From Streptomyces sp. NBC_01214 (GTDB lineage Bacteria > Actinomycetota > Actinomycetes > Streptomycetales > Streptomycetaceae), in NCBI RefSeq assembly GCF_026340975.1, contig NZ_JAPEOS010000002.1, positions 1,382,501 through 1,446,500 of the forward strand: a DNA stretch of 64,000 bases. Direction: 5' to 3'. Under the pieces are notes generated by a model. The model was given only the letters and a program-made list of their open reading frames with translations, made no database searches and was not told the origin of the DNA. Made by a program: the position numbers and the translations under genes. This document shows positions 16,336 through 25,362 of the stretch, one piece after another (positions within the stretch are counted from its first letter, which is position 1; each line of letters starts with the position of its first letter).

Positions 16336-17775
16336 GTGACCACCGAACTGCGTCGTCTGCGCAACTACATCGGCGGGGAGTTCAAGGACGCCGCCGACGG
16401 GCGGACCACCGAGGTGGTCAACCCGGCCACCGGCGAGGCGTACGCCACCGCCCCGCTCTCGGGCCAGGCCGATGTGGACGCCGCCATGGCCGCTGCCGCG
16501 GCCGCCTTCCCGGGCTGGCGCGACACCACCCCCGCGGAGCGCCAGAAGGCCCTGCTGAAGATCGCGGACGCCTTCGAGGCGCGCGCGGACGAGCTCGTCG
16601 CCGCCGAGTCGGAGAACACCGGCAAGCCGCTGGCCCTCACGGCCAGCGAGGAGCTGCCCCCGATGGTGGACCAGATCCGCTTCTTCGCGGGTGCCGCACG
16701 GCTCCTGGAGGGCCGCTCGGCCGGTGAGTACATGGAGGGGATGACCTCGATCATCCGCCGTGAGCCGGTCGGCGTCTGCGCCCAGGTCGCGCCGTGGAAC
16801 TACCCGATGATGATGGCCGTGTGGAAGTTCGCCCCGGCCATCGCGGCGGGCAACACCGTCGTGCTCAAGCCCTCGGACACCACCCCGGCCTCCACCGTCC
16901 TGATGGCGGAGATCATCGACTCCGTGCTGCCCAAGGGCGTATTCAACGTCATCTGTGGTGACCGCGAGACCGGCAAGGCCATGGTCGAGCACTCCACCCC
17001 GGCGATGGCCTCCATCACCGGCTCGGTGCGCGCGGGCATGCAGGTCGCCGAGAGCGCCTCCAAGGACGTCAAGCGCGTCCACCTGGAGCTCGGCGGCAAG
17101 GCCCCGGTCGTGGTCTTCGAGGACGCCGACATCGCCAAGGCCGTCGAGGACATCGCGGTCGCCGGCTACTTCAACGCCGGCCAGGACTGCACCGCCGCGA
17201 CCCGCGTGCTCGTGCACGAGTCGATCCACGACGAGTTCGTGGCCGCGCTCGCCAAGGCCGCCGCCGACACCAAGACCGGCCAGCCGGACGACGAGGACGT
17301 GCTGTACGGCCCGCTGAACAACCCGAACCAGCTCAAGCAGGTCGCGGGCTTCATCGAGCGCCTCCCCGCCCACGCCAAGGTCGAGGCGGGTGGCCACCAG
17401 GTCGGCGAGAAGGGCTACTTCTACGCCCCGACCGTGGTCTCCGGCCTCAAGCAGGACGACGAGATCATCCAGAACGAGGTCTTCGGCCCCGTCATCACCG
17501 TCCAGTCCTTCGCGAGCGAGGGTCAGGCCCTGGAGTACGCGAACGGCGTCGAGTTCGCCCTCGCCTCCTCCGTGTGGACCAAGGACCACGGCCGCGCGAT
17601 GCGGATGTCCAAGAACCTCGACTTCGGCTGCGTGTGGATCAACACCCACATCCCGCTCGTCGCCGAGATGCCGCACGGCGGCTTCAAGAAGTCCGGCTAC
17701 GGCAAGGACCTCTCCGCCTACGGCTTCGAGGACTACACGCGCATCAAGCACGTGATGACCTCGCTCGACGGCTGA
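16336..17775 (+). CDS. Aldehyde dehydrogenase (gamma-aminobutyraldehyde type)
   Basis: NAD(P)-dependent aldehyde oxidation, probably 4-aminobutanal to GABA. The 479-residue protein has the cofactor-binding APWNYPMMMAVWK, the general-base Glu in LELGGKAP, the nucleophilic Cys in FNAGQDCTAATR and EVFGPV near the C-terminus. The start is set by AGGAG at 16321-16325, 10 bases before GTG 16336. It is divergent from the Lrp gene and ends at a very strong hairpin. A paralogue lies at 28192-29709 and shares the GQDCTAATR and EMPHGG(F/Y)K motifs. Confidence 0.87.
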   Translation: MTTELRRLRNYIGGEFKDAADGRTTEVVNPATGEAYATAPLSGQADVDAAMAAAAAAFPGWRDTTPAERQKALLKIADAFEARADELVAAESENTGKPLALTASEELPPMVDQIRFFAGAARLLEGRSAGEYMEGMTSIIRREPVGVCAQVAPWNYPMMMAVWKFAPAIAAGNTVVLKPSDTTPASTVLMAEIIDSVLPKGVFNVICGDRETGKAMVEHSTPAMASITGSVRAGMQVAESASKDVKRVHLELGGKAPVVVFEDADIAKAVEDIAVAGYFNAGQDCTAATRVLVHESIHDEFVAALAKAAADTKTGQPDDEDVLYGPLNNPNQLKQVAGFIERLPAHAKVEAGGHQVGEKGYFYAPTVVSGLKQDDEIIQNEVFGPVITVQSFASEGQALEYANGVEFALASSVWTKDHGRAMRMSKNLDFGCVWINTHIPLVAEMPHGGFKKSGYGKDLSAYGFEDYTRIKHVMTSLDG

Positions 17776-17806
17776 TCGGCCGCATCGATCACAGCACAGC
17801 GTTGAC

Positions 17807-17843
17807 GGGGCGGGCAGTAGACAACATGTCTATTGCCCGCCCC
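17807..17843 (+). terminator. 17-bp hairpin between aldehyde dehydrogenase and PotD-like gene
   Basis: Two 17-base arms (17807-17823 and 17827-17843) pair with a single mismatch around a 3-base ACA loop. It starts 31 bases after the dehydrogenase stop and is followed by TTCGCGTTC. The arms cover an upstream in-frame ATG (17826) of the next gene, which argues that translation starts later, at 17868. Confidence 0.8.
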
Positions 17844-17867
17844 TTCGCGTTCATCGAGGCTGTGCCC

Positions 17868-19046
17868 ATGCCCGAACTCGCCTTCTCCCGCCGTTCTGCG
17901 CTGTACGGCCTCGGTGCCGCGGGCCTCACGGCCGCCCTCGCCGGCTGCGGCGTGCCCGCCGCGTACGTTCCCGAGGAAGGGCGCGAGGGTCCGGACCGTT
18001 CCGAGCGGGACCGCAGCGTGGTGTTCTCCAACTGGCCGCTCTACATCGACACCGACGAGGAGGACGAGGAGCGCCGCCCGACGCTGGAGGCCTTCTCGGA
18101 GCAGACCGGCATCGAGGTCCGGTACACCGAGGAGATCAACGACAACGACGAGTTCTTCGGCAAGGTCAGCCCGGCCCTGATGAACCGCCAGGAGACCGGC
18201 CACGACCTGATCGTGGTCAGCGACTGGATGGCCGCCCGCTTCGTCCACCTGGGCTGGGCCCAGAAGCTGGACCGGTCGGCCCAGCCCAACGTGGCCCGGC
18301 ACCTCGACCCGCAGCTGCGTTCCCCCGCCTTCGACGAGGGCCGGCTGCACACCGTCCCCTGGCAGTCGGGGATCACCGGCATCGCCTACAACCGCAAGGC
18401 CCTGGGGCGGGAGATCAGGTCGGTCAAGGACCTGTGGCAGCCGGACCTGGCGGGCAAGGTCACCCTCTTCTCCGGACTCGACGAGTCCTTCGCGCTGCTC
18501 ATGCAGGGCAACGGCGTGGACGTCACCCGCTGGACCGAGTCCGACTTCCACCGGATGTGCGAGCAGGTCGAGAACATGGTGAAGAAGAAGCACATCCGCC
18601 GGTTCACCGGCAACGACTACACCTCCGATCTGAGCAAGGGCGATGTCCTGGCCTGTCAGGCCTACTCCGGTGACGCCATCCAACTCCAGGCCGACAATCC
18701 GGACATCGAGTTCGTCGTCCCGGAGGAGGGGGCCGAGCTCTGGGCCGAGAGCCTGCTCGTCCCCAACCTGGCCCGCCACAAGGCGAATGCCGAGGCCCTC
18801 ATCGATTACTACTACGCGCCCGAGGTGGCTGCCGCGCTCGCCGCCTCCGTCAACTACGTCTGCCCCGTTCCGGCCGCCCGGGAGGTCCTGGCAGCCTCCG
18901 ACGACCAGGAGACCGCTGAACTGGCCGAGAACCCGCTGATCTTCCCGGACGACGACATGCGCAAGCGGCTGGTCGTGGCCCGGGACATCTCCTCGGCCGA
19001 GCGGCGGTCCCTCGCCAAGCGCTGGAACGCGATCGTCGGCCTCTGA
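17868..19046 (+). CDS. Polyamine ABC transporter substrate-binding lipoprotein (PotD-like, orphan)
   Basis: Predicted spermidine/putrescine-binding protein of 392 residues. The N-terminus has a twin-arginine motif (FSRRSALYG) and the lipobox LAGC, so export is probably Tat-dependent with lipid anchoring. The mature part has the PotD-like segments FSNWPLYIDTDEEDE and RRFTGNDYTSDL. ATG 17868 is chosen because GAGG (17856-17859) lies 8 bases upstream; an earlier ATG at 17826 sits in a terminator hairpin. No permease or ATPase follows, so it may use the PotABC system at 31-34 kb. Confidence 0.85.
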   Translation: MPELAFSRRSALYGLGAAGLTAALAGCGVPAAYVPEEGREGPDRSERDRSVVFSNWPLYIDTDEEDEERRPTLEAFSEQTGIEVRYTEEINDNDEFFGKVSPALMNRQETGHDLIVVSDWMAARFVHLGWAQKLDRSAQPNVARHLDPQLRSPAFDEGRLHTVPWQSGITGIAYNRKALGREIRSVKDLWQPDLAGKVTLFSGLDESFALLMQGNGVDVTRWTESDFHRMCEQVENMVKKKHIRRFTGNDYTSDLSKGDVLACQAYSGDAIQLQADNPDIEFVVPEEGAELWAESLLVPNLARHKANAEALIDYYYAPEVAAALAASVNYVCPVPAAREVLAASDDQETAELAENPLIFPDDDMRKRLVVARDISSAERRSLAKRWNAIVGL

Positions 19047-19067
19047 CACGCACCCGGAGGCGGATAT

Positions 19068-19101
19068 TGAACACGTTCAGTAAATTGGCTGAACGTGTTC
19101 A
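19068..19101. promoter_or_regulatory. Two tandem TetR-type palindromic operators
   Basis: TGAACACGTTCA (19068-19079) and TGAACGTGTTCA (19090-19101) are both perfect TGAAC-N2-GTTCA palindromes, 22 bases apart (two helical turns), and together form a larger inverted repeat. The form matches operators of many TetR-family repressors. They lie 24 bases before the start of the membrane-protein gene at 19125. No TetR gene is in the window. Confidence 0.75.
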
Positions 19102-19124
19102 GAAACAGGCGTAGGCTTCCTTCC

Positions 19125-19589
19125 ATGAGCGAGAGAAACGCCCTTGAGCGGCGGATCCGTGCCTGGTTGACCCTGTTCCTGATCTGCCTGGTACTCAGCG
19201 GCCTGACGGCCTTCCCCCTGGTCAGCGAGCTCCGTTGGGCCAATGCGCTGATCGACAACGAGTGGCTGCGACGTGTGGGCGACGGGCTGGAGCAGGCCGA
19301 CGCCGACTACCCCTTCCTCCTCTACGGCACCGACTGGCTCGCCTTCGCTCACCTCGTCATCGCCGTCTTCTTCTACGGGGTCCACCGCGACCCGGTCCGC
19401 AACATCTGGATCGTCGAAGCCGGCATGATCGCCTGCGCCGGAGTGATCCCGCTGGCCCTGATATGCGGACCGATCCGGGGCATCCCCATCTGGTGGAGCG
19501 TCATCGACATGTCGTTCGGAGTCTTCGGGGTGATCCCCTTGCTGGTGCTCCGCCGCATGATCAAGCGACTTGAAGCGATGCCCGCCTGA
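19125..19589 (+). CDS. Small integral membrane protein
   Basis: A 154-residue protein with about four membrane segments (around residues 12-32, 65-85, 95-112 and 122-142) and basic ends. No functional motif is recognised. ATG 19125 is used although the upstream binding site is weak (AGG at about 19112). Two palindromic operators directly upstream suggest tight control by a TetR-type repressor encoded elsewhere. It ends 3 bases from the convergent serine-hydrolase gene. Confidence 0.75.
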   Translation: MSERNALERRIRAWLTLFLICLVLSGLTAFPLVSELRWANALIDNEWLRRVGDGLEQADADYPFLLYGTDWLAFAHLVIAVFFYGVHRDPVRNIWIVEAGMIACAGVIPLALICGPIRGIPIWWSVIDMSFGVFGVIPLLVLRRMIKRLEAMPA

Positions 19590-19592
19590 TGC

Positions 19593-20792
19593 CTACGCGG
19601 CGAAGGCCGCCATCACGACGCCCAAGACCACCGGGTTCATGTCCTCGCCCTTGGCGTTCGTGGAGTTGACCGAGTAGACCAAGGTGCGGGACAGGTCCCG
19701 GGTCGCGCCCATGCCGGTGTTGTACCCGTGCCGACCACCGGACTTGCCCCACAGCACCGTGCCGTCCGGCAGGGCGATCCTGGACATTCCCGCAGTCATC
19801 GTGGCGGCCTCCCCGGTGCCGAAGGCCTTCACCGTCGGCACCGTGAACATCTCTTCCAGCTGGGCCGCCGGCACGACCCGCCCGCTGAACAGGGCCTTGG
19901 TGAACCGCTCCAGATCGGCCGTGGTCGAGATGATGTCCCCGGCCGCCCAGCGGTCCGAGGAATTCCACTCGGTCACGTCCCGCAGCTCCCGGGAGCCGTC
20001 CGCCCCGGATATCGCCTGGTACCCCCGGTTGTGCGGACCGTGGATCTTCGTCTGCGTCCGGGACGGGAACGAGGTCTGGTGCAGACCGAACGGCCTCAGG
20101 ATCCGCCGGCCGACCGCCTCCTCGTACGAGGTGCCCGTCACCTTCTCGACGAGCACGCCCAGCAAGGTGTAGTTGATGTTCAGGTAGTGCTGGGCCGAGC
20201 CCGGGGCGAACTCCCGCTCCTTCGCCAGGGCATTGACCAACTGGTCGTGCGGGTCGGTCACATCGAAGCGGTGCTCCCACTGCGCCTCGAACGAGTCGCC
20301 CGGGCCGTCCGCCGCCGGTATGCCGCTCGTGTGGTTGAGCAACTGCCGCACGGTGACCGCGCCGTAGGCATCGGGGACGGTCCCGGGCAGGTACCGCCGG
20401 ACCGGCCGGTCGAGGTCCACCCGGCCCTCGGCCGCCAGCTGGAGGACCACCGCCGCGGTGAAGGTCTTGGTCACCGACCCCGCCCGGAACCTCCCCTGGT
20501 CGACGGCCGCGCGCCCGGTGACGATGTCCGCGACGCCGGAACTGCCCCGCCAGCTGCCGCTCGTACCCCCGACGCGGACCAGCGCGGCAGTCGCGTCCTT
20601 GTGTTCCGCTCCGAGACCGGCGATCGCCCGCTCCAGGACCGCCGCATTCGGCGGGGTCGGAGCGAGGGGCGCCGAGACGCCCGCCGCGCCCCCCGCCGGC
20701 GCGGGAACCGAAGCGGCGTGCGCGACGGTTGGACCGGACGCGATCCCCAGGACCAGGGCGGCTGCGATCAGCGTGCGCGTACGTGCGTTCAT
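19593..20792 (-). CDS. Secreted serine hydrolase (beta-lactamase / D,D-peptidase fold)
   Basis: A 399-residue class C beta-lactamase-like enzyme, probably a D-alanyl-D-alanine carboxypeptidase or esterase acting outside the membrane. A Sec signal peptide covers about residues 1-27. Catalytic motifs: SxxK in AGSVTKTF, YxN in QHYLNINYT, and KSGGRHGY as the KTG/HxG equivalent. ATG 20792 is preceded by AGGGGGAG. It is alone in its transcription unit. Substrate not determinable. Confidence 0.87.
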   Translation of the reverse strand: MNARTRTLIAAALVLGIASGPTVAHAASVPAPAGGAAGVSAPLAPTPPNAAVLERAIAGLGAEHKDATAALVRVGGTSGSWRGSSGVADIVTGRAAVDQGRFRAGSVTKTFTAAVVLQLAAEGRVDLDRPVRRYLPGTVPDAYGAVTVRQLLNHTSGIPAADGPGDSFEAQWEHRFDVTDPHDQLVNALAKEREFAPGSAQHYLNINYTLLGVLVEKVTGTSYEEAVGRRILRPFGLHQTSFPSRTQTKIHGPHNRGYQAISGADGSRELRDVTEWNSSDRWAAGDIISTTADLERFTKALFSGRVVPAAQLEEMFTVPTVKAFGTGEAATMTAGMSRIALPDGTVLWGKSGGRHGYNTGMGATRDLSRTLVYSVNSTNAKGEDMNPVVLGVVMAAFAA

Positions 20793-20942
20793 GGTGGTGT
20801 GCTCCCCCTGTGAGGTCATCGGCGCCGTCTGCCCCGATGACCTCAATGCTCCAGGTCAGAGGGGTAGTTGCGGATCACCATCCAGAGGGGTCTTCACCGG
20901 TACGACAACTACCCGGCGCGGGGGAGGCGACACGCCGACCCC

Positions 20943-21620
20943 TCACTCCCCAGAGGGAGTACCCGCCGCGATCAGGCCCGTCTCGTACGCGCAGATCACC
21001 GCCTGGATCCGGTCCCGCAGCCCCAGCTTCGCCAGCACGTTCCCCACGTGGGACTTCACGGTGTGCTCGCTCACCACCAGCGACGCCGCGATCTCCGCGT
21101 TGGACAGGCCCCGCCCCAGGTGCAGCAGCGTCTCCCGTTCCCGCGCGGTCAGCACCTCCAGCCGGTCCGCCGGCAGCTCGGGCCGTGCCGCCGCCCCCGT
21201 CACCGCCGTGTACTCCTCGATCAGCCGTCGCGCCACCGACGGCGCGAGCAGCGACTCGCCCGCCGCCACCACCCGTACCGCGTGCACCAGGTCGTCCCGC
21301 CGCACGTCCTTCAGCAGGAACCCGCTCGCCCCCGCGTGCAGCGCCTCGTACACGTACTCGTCCGAGTCGAAGGTCGTGAGCATCACCGTGCGGCACGCGC
21401 TCCCGGCCGAGATCGCCCGGCAGGCCTCGATCCCGTCCAGCACCGGCATCCGGATGTCCAGCAGCGCCACGTCCGGCGCGAGCCGGGCCACCGCCTCCAC
21501 CGCTGCCGCACCGTCCCCCACCTCCGCCACGACCTCGATGTCCTCCTGGACGTCCAGGATCATCGCGAAGCCGCTGCGCACCAGCTCCTGGTCATCGGCC
21601 ACCACCACACGGATCGTCAA
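20943..21620 (-). CDS. NarL/LuxR-type response regulator
   Basis: A 225-residue two-component regulator. The receiver domain has the acidic pair DD (residues 9-10) and phospho-acceptor Asp55 in LLDIRMPV, with the switch Thr in MLTTFDSD and Lys in LLKDV. The C-terminal LuxR helix-turn-helix is LTARERETLLHLGRGLSNAE and VSEHTVKSHV. TTG start at 21620 overlaps the kinase stop (TTGA) with GGAGG upstream, so the pair is translationally coupled. Target genes are unknown. Confidence 0.9.
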   Translation of the reverse strand: MTIRVVVADDQELVRSGFAMILDVQEDIEVVAEVGDGAAAVEAVARLAPDVALLDIRMPVLDGIEACRAISAGSACRTVMLTTFDSDEYVYEALHAGASGFLLKDVRRDDLVHAVRVVAAGESLLAPSVARRLIEEYTAVTGAAARPELPADRLEVLTARERETLLHLGRGLSNAEIAASLVVSEHTVKSHVGNVLAKLGLRDRIQAVICAYETGLIAAGTPSGE

Positions 21621-22783
21621 TTCCCCACCTCCAGCGGCGAGGTTACAAGGGACACCCGCACCGAGTACCCGACCCCGTCCGGGCCCGGGCCGGACTCGGC
21701 CGTTCCGCCGTGGGCCGCCGCCCGCTCGCGGACGCCGATCAGCCCGTGCCCGCCCGAGGCGCCACCCGGTCCCCGGCCGTCGTCCGTGACCGTCACCGTG
21801 AGCGTTCCCCGTCCGTACGCGAGCGTGACGTCCGCCGCCGATGCCCGCGCGTGCTTGACCACGTTGGTCAGGGCTTCCTGCACCACCCGGTACACGGTCG
21901 CCTCCAACGCGGCCGGCAGCTCGCGCACCGCGCCGGTCCGTTCGTAGGTCACCCGCAGCCCGCTGGCCCGTACCCGGTCCACCAGCTCCGTCAGTCCGGA
22001 GATCCCCGGCTGCGGGCTCCGGGGCGCGGCTGCGTCGGTGCGCAGCACACCCAGCATCGCGCGCAGCTGCGCCATTGCGTCCCGCCCCGTCTCCGCGATC
22101 GCTTCGAAGGCCGCCTCGGCCCGCTCCGGGGCCCTGCGCACGGCCACCGGTCCGGCCTCCGCCTGCACGATCATGATGCTGACCGCGTGCGAGAGGATGT
22201 CGTGCATCTCCCGCGCGATCCTGGCCCGTTCGCGTGCGGCAGCCTGCTCCGCCTCGATCCGGTTGGCCCGCTCCAGCTCGGCGGCGCGGGCCAGGGCGGC
22301 CTCGGTGTAGGCCTGCCGCGCGTGCTGGAGCCGTCCCAGGGCGTAGGCAGCCGCCGAGACGAAAAGCGTGAACAGCAGTTCCCGCGCCGTCCCCGTTTCC
22401 CAGCCCACGGACGCGGCCACCACGACCACGGCGGCCAGCGCCACGGTCACGCGCACCCGCAGGGTGCACTGCAGCGCGACCGTGTAGAAGGCGATGAGGC
22501 CCGCGTACGGCAGCGGTTGCCCCGGCCCGTCGACGGCGACCTGGTAGATCCCCCCGACGGCCAGGTTCGCCGCCAGTACCACCACGGGTGCCCGGCGGCG
22601 CCAGATCAGGGGCAGCACGCCGGCCGTGGTCATCGCGTACGAGAGCCAGGTCACGGGAGGGAGATCGGGCGACCTGGGCACGACGAACGGCATCGTGACG
22701 GCCAGCTGCACCAGCAGGGTCAGGCCCAGGTCCTGCCACCGCGGATCGGCGCCGCGGACGCCCTCCCGGAAGGCCCGTATCAC
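21617..22783 (-). CDS. Sensor histidine kinase (NarL-system type)
   Basis: A 388-residue membrane kinase. The N-terminal third has about five hydrophobic segments. A coiled-coil stretch rich in Ala and Glu leads to the HisKA_3 dimerisation helix with phospho-acceptor His in REMHDILSHAV. The ATPase part has VVQEALTNVVKHA (N-box) and DDGRGPGG and GHGLIGVRER (G-boxes). GTG 22783 overlaps the stop of the GDPD gene upstream (GTGA). Signal unknown. The three genes GDPD-kinase-regulator probably form one operon. Confidence 0.9.
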   Translation of the reverse strand: MIRAFREGVRGADPRWQDLGLTLLVQLAVTMPFVVPRSPDLPPVTWLSYAMTTAGVLPLIWRRRAPVVVLAANLAVGGIYQVAVDGPGQPLPYAGLIAFYTVALQCTLRVRVTVALAAVVVVAASVGWETGTARELLFTLFVSAAAYALGRLQHARQAYTEAALARAAELERANRIEAEQAAARERARIAREMHDILSHAVSIMIVQAEAGPVAVRRAPERAEAAFEAIAETGRDAMAQLRAMLGVLRTDAAAPRSPQPGISGLTELVDRVRASGLRVTYERTGAVRELPAALEATVYRVVQEALTNVVKHARASAADVTLAYGRGTLTVTVTDDGRGPGGASGGHGLIGVRERAAAHGGTAESGPGPDGVGYSVRVSLVTSPLEVGN

Positions 22784-23469
22784 CGCCCGAGCCCGGTCCG
22801 TACCGCCGTCAGCGCGTCCAGCCGGTTCGTGGTGATCGAGTCGACCCCCGCCGCGACGAGGCACTTCATCGTCCGTTTGGTGTCCGCGGTCCAGGCCGAC
22901 ACCAGCAGGCCGTCCCGGTGGAGCGCGTCCACCAGCTCCCGGCTCACCAGCCCGAAGCGGTAGTTGAGCCAGCGCGGCGCCACGGCGTCGATCAGCGCCC
23001 GCCGCGGCGGCGAGAGCGAGGTCCAGGTCAGCGCGATCTCCGCGCCCGGATCGGCGGCACGGACCGCCAGCATCGTGTTCGGGCCCGCGCAGTAGTACGT
23101 CTGCTCGCGCGCCCCGCACTCGCGGACCTCGCCCACGACGATCCGCACCGCCTCGGGCGTGGCGCCGGGCAGGTCGAGCATCAGCCGGCCCGACCCGGCG
23201 GCCGTCAGGGCGTCGCGCAGCGTGGGAACGCCGCCCAGCGTCAGTCCCTTCAGCTGTGGGGCCGTGACCTCGTCGAGGCGTAGGTCGTGGCCCCACAGCC
23301 GCTGGAGCGTCGCGTCGTGGAGGAGGACCGGCACCCCGTCCCGGGTCAGCCGTACGTCGATCTCGACGGCGTCCGCCCCGCGCGCGAAGGCGGAGCGGAT
23401 CGAGGCCAGGGTGTTCTCACGGACACGGTAGGGATCGCCGCGGTGGCCGACGGCAGTCAGAGTGCTCAT
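22780..23469 (-). CDS. Glycerophosphodiester phosphodiesterase
   Basis: Hydrolyses glycerophosphodiesters to glycerol 3-phosphate and alcohol. The 229-residue TIM-barrel protein has the GDPD motifs HRGDP near the N-terminus, ENTLASI, EIDVRLTRDGVPVLLHD and a C-terminal AGVDSITTN. No signal peptide is seen, so it is probably cytosolic. It overlaps the histidine kinase gene by four bases. Confidence 0.9.
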   Translation of the reverse strand: MSTLTAVGHRGDPYRVRENTLASIRSAFARGADAVEIDVRLTRDGVPVLLHDATLQRLWGHDLRLDEVTAPQLKGLTLGGVPTLRDALTAAGSGRLMLDLPGATPEAVRIVVGEVRECGAREQTYYCAGPNTMLAVRAADPGAEIALTWTSLSPPRRALIDAVAPRWLNYRFGLVSRELVDALHRDGLLVSAWTADTKRTMKCLVAAGVDSITTNRLDALTAVRTGLGR

Positions 23470-23505
23470 GTCCCCATTCTCAGGGGCGCAGTTGCCGGGA
23501 ACGCG

Positions 23506-24531
23506 TCAGCGCGCGAGCCATTCGGCGGTGTACGCGCCGATCTCCGCGTTCAGCTTCGCCTTGCCGGCCGGGTCCAGGAAGGAGGCCTCGACGGCGTTCT
23601 TGGCGAGCTGCGCGAGCCCGCGCTCGTCGAGGTCGAGGAGTCGGGCGGCCACCGCGTACTCGTTGTTCAGGTCGGAGCCGAACATCGGCGGGTCGTCGCT
23701 GTTGATGGTGACGAGCACGCCCGCCGCGACCATCTCCTTGACGGGGTGCTGGTCGAGGTCGGTCACCGCGCGGGTCGCGATGTTGGAGGTCGGGCAGACC
23801 TCCAGCGCGATCCGGTGCTCGGCGAGGTACGCGAGCAGTTCCGGGTCCTGGGTGGCGCTGGTGCCGTGGCCGATGCGCTCGGCGCCGAGTTCGCGAATGG
23901 CGTCCCAGATCGTCTCCGGTCCGGTGGTCTCGCCGGCGTGCGGGACGCTGCGCAGGCCGGCGGCGCGGGCGGCGTCGAAGTACGGCTTGAACTGCGGGCG
24001 CGGGACGCCGATCTCGGGGCCGCCGAGGCCGAAGGAGACCAGGCCCTCGGGGCGGTGGTCGACGGCGAGCCGGGCGGTTTCGGCGGCGGCCTCCAGGCCC
24101 GCCTCGCCGGGGATGTCGAAGCACCAGCGCAGGATGACGCCGAGTTCGGCCTCGGCGGCGCGGCGGGCGTCCTCGATGGCCTCCATGAAGGCCTTCTCGT
24201 CGATGCCTCGGCGGGTGGAGGAGTACGGGGTGATGGTCAGTTCGGCGTAGCGGATGTTCTGCCGGGCCATGTCGCGGGCGACTTCGAAGGTGAGGGTGCG
24301 CACGTCGTCCGGGGTGCGGACGAGGTCGACCACCGACAGGTAGACCTCGATGAAGTGCGCGAAGTCGGTGAAGGTGAAGTAGTCGGCGAGGGCCTCGGGG
24401 TCGGTGGGGACCTTCGAGTCGGGGTGCCGGGAGGCGAGCTCGGCCACGATGCGCGGGGATGCCGAGCCTACGTGGTGGACGTGGAGTTCGGCCTTGGGCA
24501 GCCCCGCGATGAAGGGGTGCAGGTCGGTCAT
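23506..24531 (-). CDS. add: Adenosine deaminase
   Basis: Converts adenosine or deoxyadenosine to inosine for purine salvage. The 341-residue zinc amidohydrolase has the metal-binding HxH in PKAELHVHHVGS, the HAGE motif (SVPHAGETTGP), the Zn/His region in RIGHGTSA, and NSDDPPMFG, which holds the catalytic Asp pair. Other members have TDDP at this last site. ATG 24531 precedes the conserved LPKAELHVH by 11 residues. It stands apart from its neighbours. Confidence 0.92.
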   Translation of the reverse strand: MTDLHPFIAGLPKAELHVHHVGSASPRIVAELASRHPDSKVPTDPEALADYFTFTDFAHFIEVYLSVVDLVRTPDDVRTLTFEVARDMARQNIRYAELTITPYSSTRRGIDEKAFMEAIEDARRAAEAELGVILRWCFDIPGEAGLEAAAETARLAVDHRPEGLVSFGLGGPEIGVPRPQFKPYFDAARAAGLRSVPHAGETTGPETIWDAIRELGAERIGHGTSATQDPELLAYLAEHRIALEVCPTSNIATRAVTDLDQHPVKEMVAAGVLVTINSDDPPMFGSDLNNEYAVAARLLDLDERGLAQLAKNAVEASFLDPAGKAKLNAEIGAYTAEWLAR

Positions 24532-24641
24532 GGGGGTGCCTCCGGGAGGACGCGGGTGCGGGCAGGTCGGGATTCATCGTAGGCACGCCCGTGACTGTCG
24601 GTGGCAGCGCTTAGCATGGCTGTACGAGAGGGGGGCGCCGT

Positions 24642-25352
24642 ATGACCAACAGCAGTCCCGAGCCGCGAGACCCGTGGGCGCCGCTGGAGCGGCCGGCGGT
24701 GGAGCTGGGCAAGTCGCAGGGCGGGCAGGGGACGCCGGGCGTGTCGGGCCCGCCGTCCGTGCACGACCAGCCGACGCTCGCCGGGATGCCGGGCGACCAG
24801 TTCACCCCGTCCGCTCCGACCCCGATCCCGGCTCCGATACCGACGCCGACGCCGACGCCGATGCCGACCCCGCCCCCGATGACCGGCCCGCCCGCGTCCG
24901 CCGCGTACGGGTATCCGGCCCAGCCCGGCTACGGATACCCCGGCGACGCCGGATACCCGGGGCAGAGCGGTCACCCGGGATATCCCGGGTACCAGGGATA
25001 CCCGGGCCAGGGCGGGTACCCGCCCTACGGGGTGCAGCGCAGCAACGGCTTCGGCATCACCGCGCTCGTCCTCGGGATCCTCGCCGTCGTCGGCTGCATC
25101 ACCAGCTTCTTCGCGGTCGTGCTCGGGGCGGCCGCGATCGTCTTCGGCGCGCTGGGCCGCGGCAAGGCGACCCGGGGCGAAGCGGACAACGGCGGGATGG
25201 CGCTCGCCGGCATCATCCTGGGCTCGATCGGCGTCCTGCTGGGTGCCGTCATGATCGCGATCATATTCGCCGGCTTCATGGAGCGGGGGTCCGTCGACGA
25301 CTCGCCCTACGACAGCCCCTATGACAACTCCCAGGTGCGCGAGAGGGTCTGA
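24642..25352 (+). CDS. DUF4190-type membrane protein with Pro/Gly/Tyr-rich N-terminus
   Basis: A 236-residue protein. The first 130 residues are low complexity: a Pro-Thr/Met-Pro run encoded by a 6-base CCGACG-like repeat, then GYPG repeats. A typical DUF4190 tail follows, with two membrane segments (about residues 141-172 and 193-217) around the GRGKATRGEADNGG loop. Such proteins are common in actinobacteria and of unknown function. ATG 24642 is used. It ends 10 bases from the convergent Ro60-like gene. Confidence 0.8.
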   Translation: MTNSSPEPRDPWAPLERPAVELGKSQGGQGTPGVSGPPSVHDQPTLAGMPGDQFTPSAPTPIPAPIPTPTPTPMPTPPPMTGPPASAAYGYPAQPGYGYPGDAGYPGQSGHPGYPGYQGYPGQGGYPPYGVQRSNGFGITALVLGILAVVGCITSFFAVVLGAAAIVFGALGRGKATRGEADNGGMALAGIILGSIGVLLGAVMIAIIFAGFMERGSVDDSPYDSPYDNSQVRERV

Positions 25353-25362
25353 CCGGGCCGCC

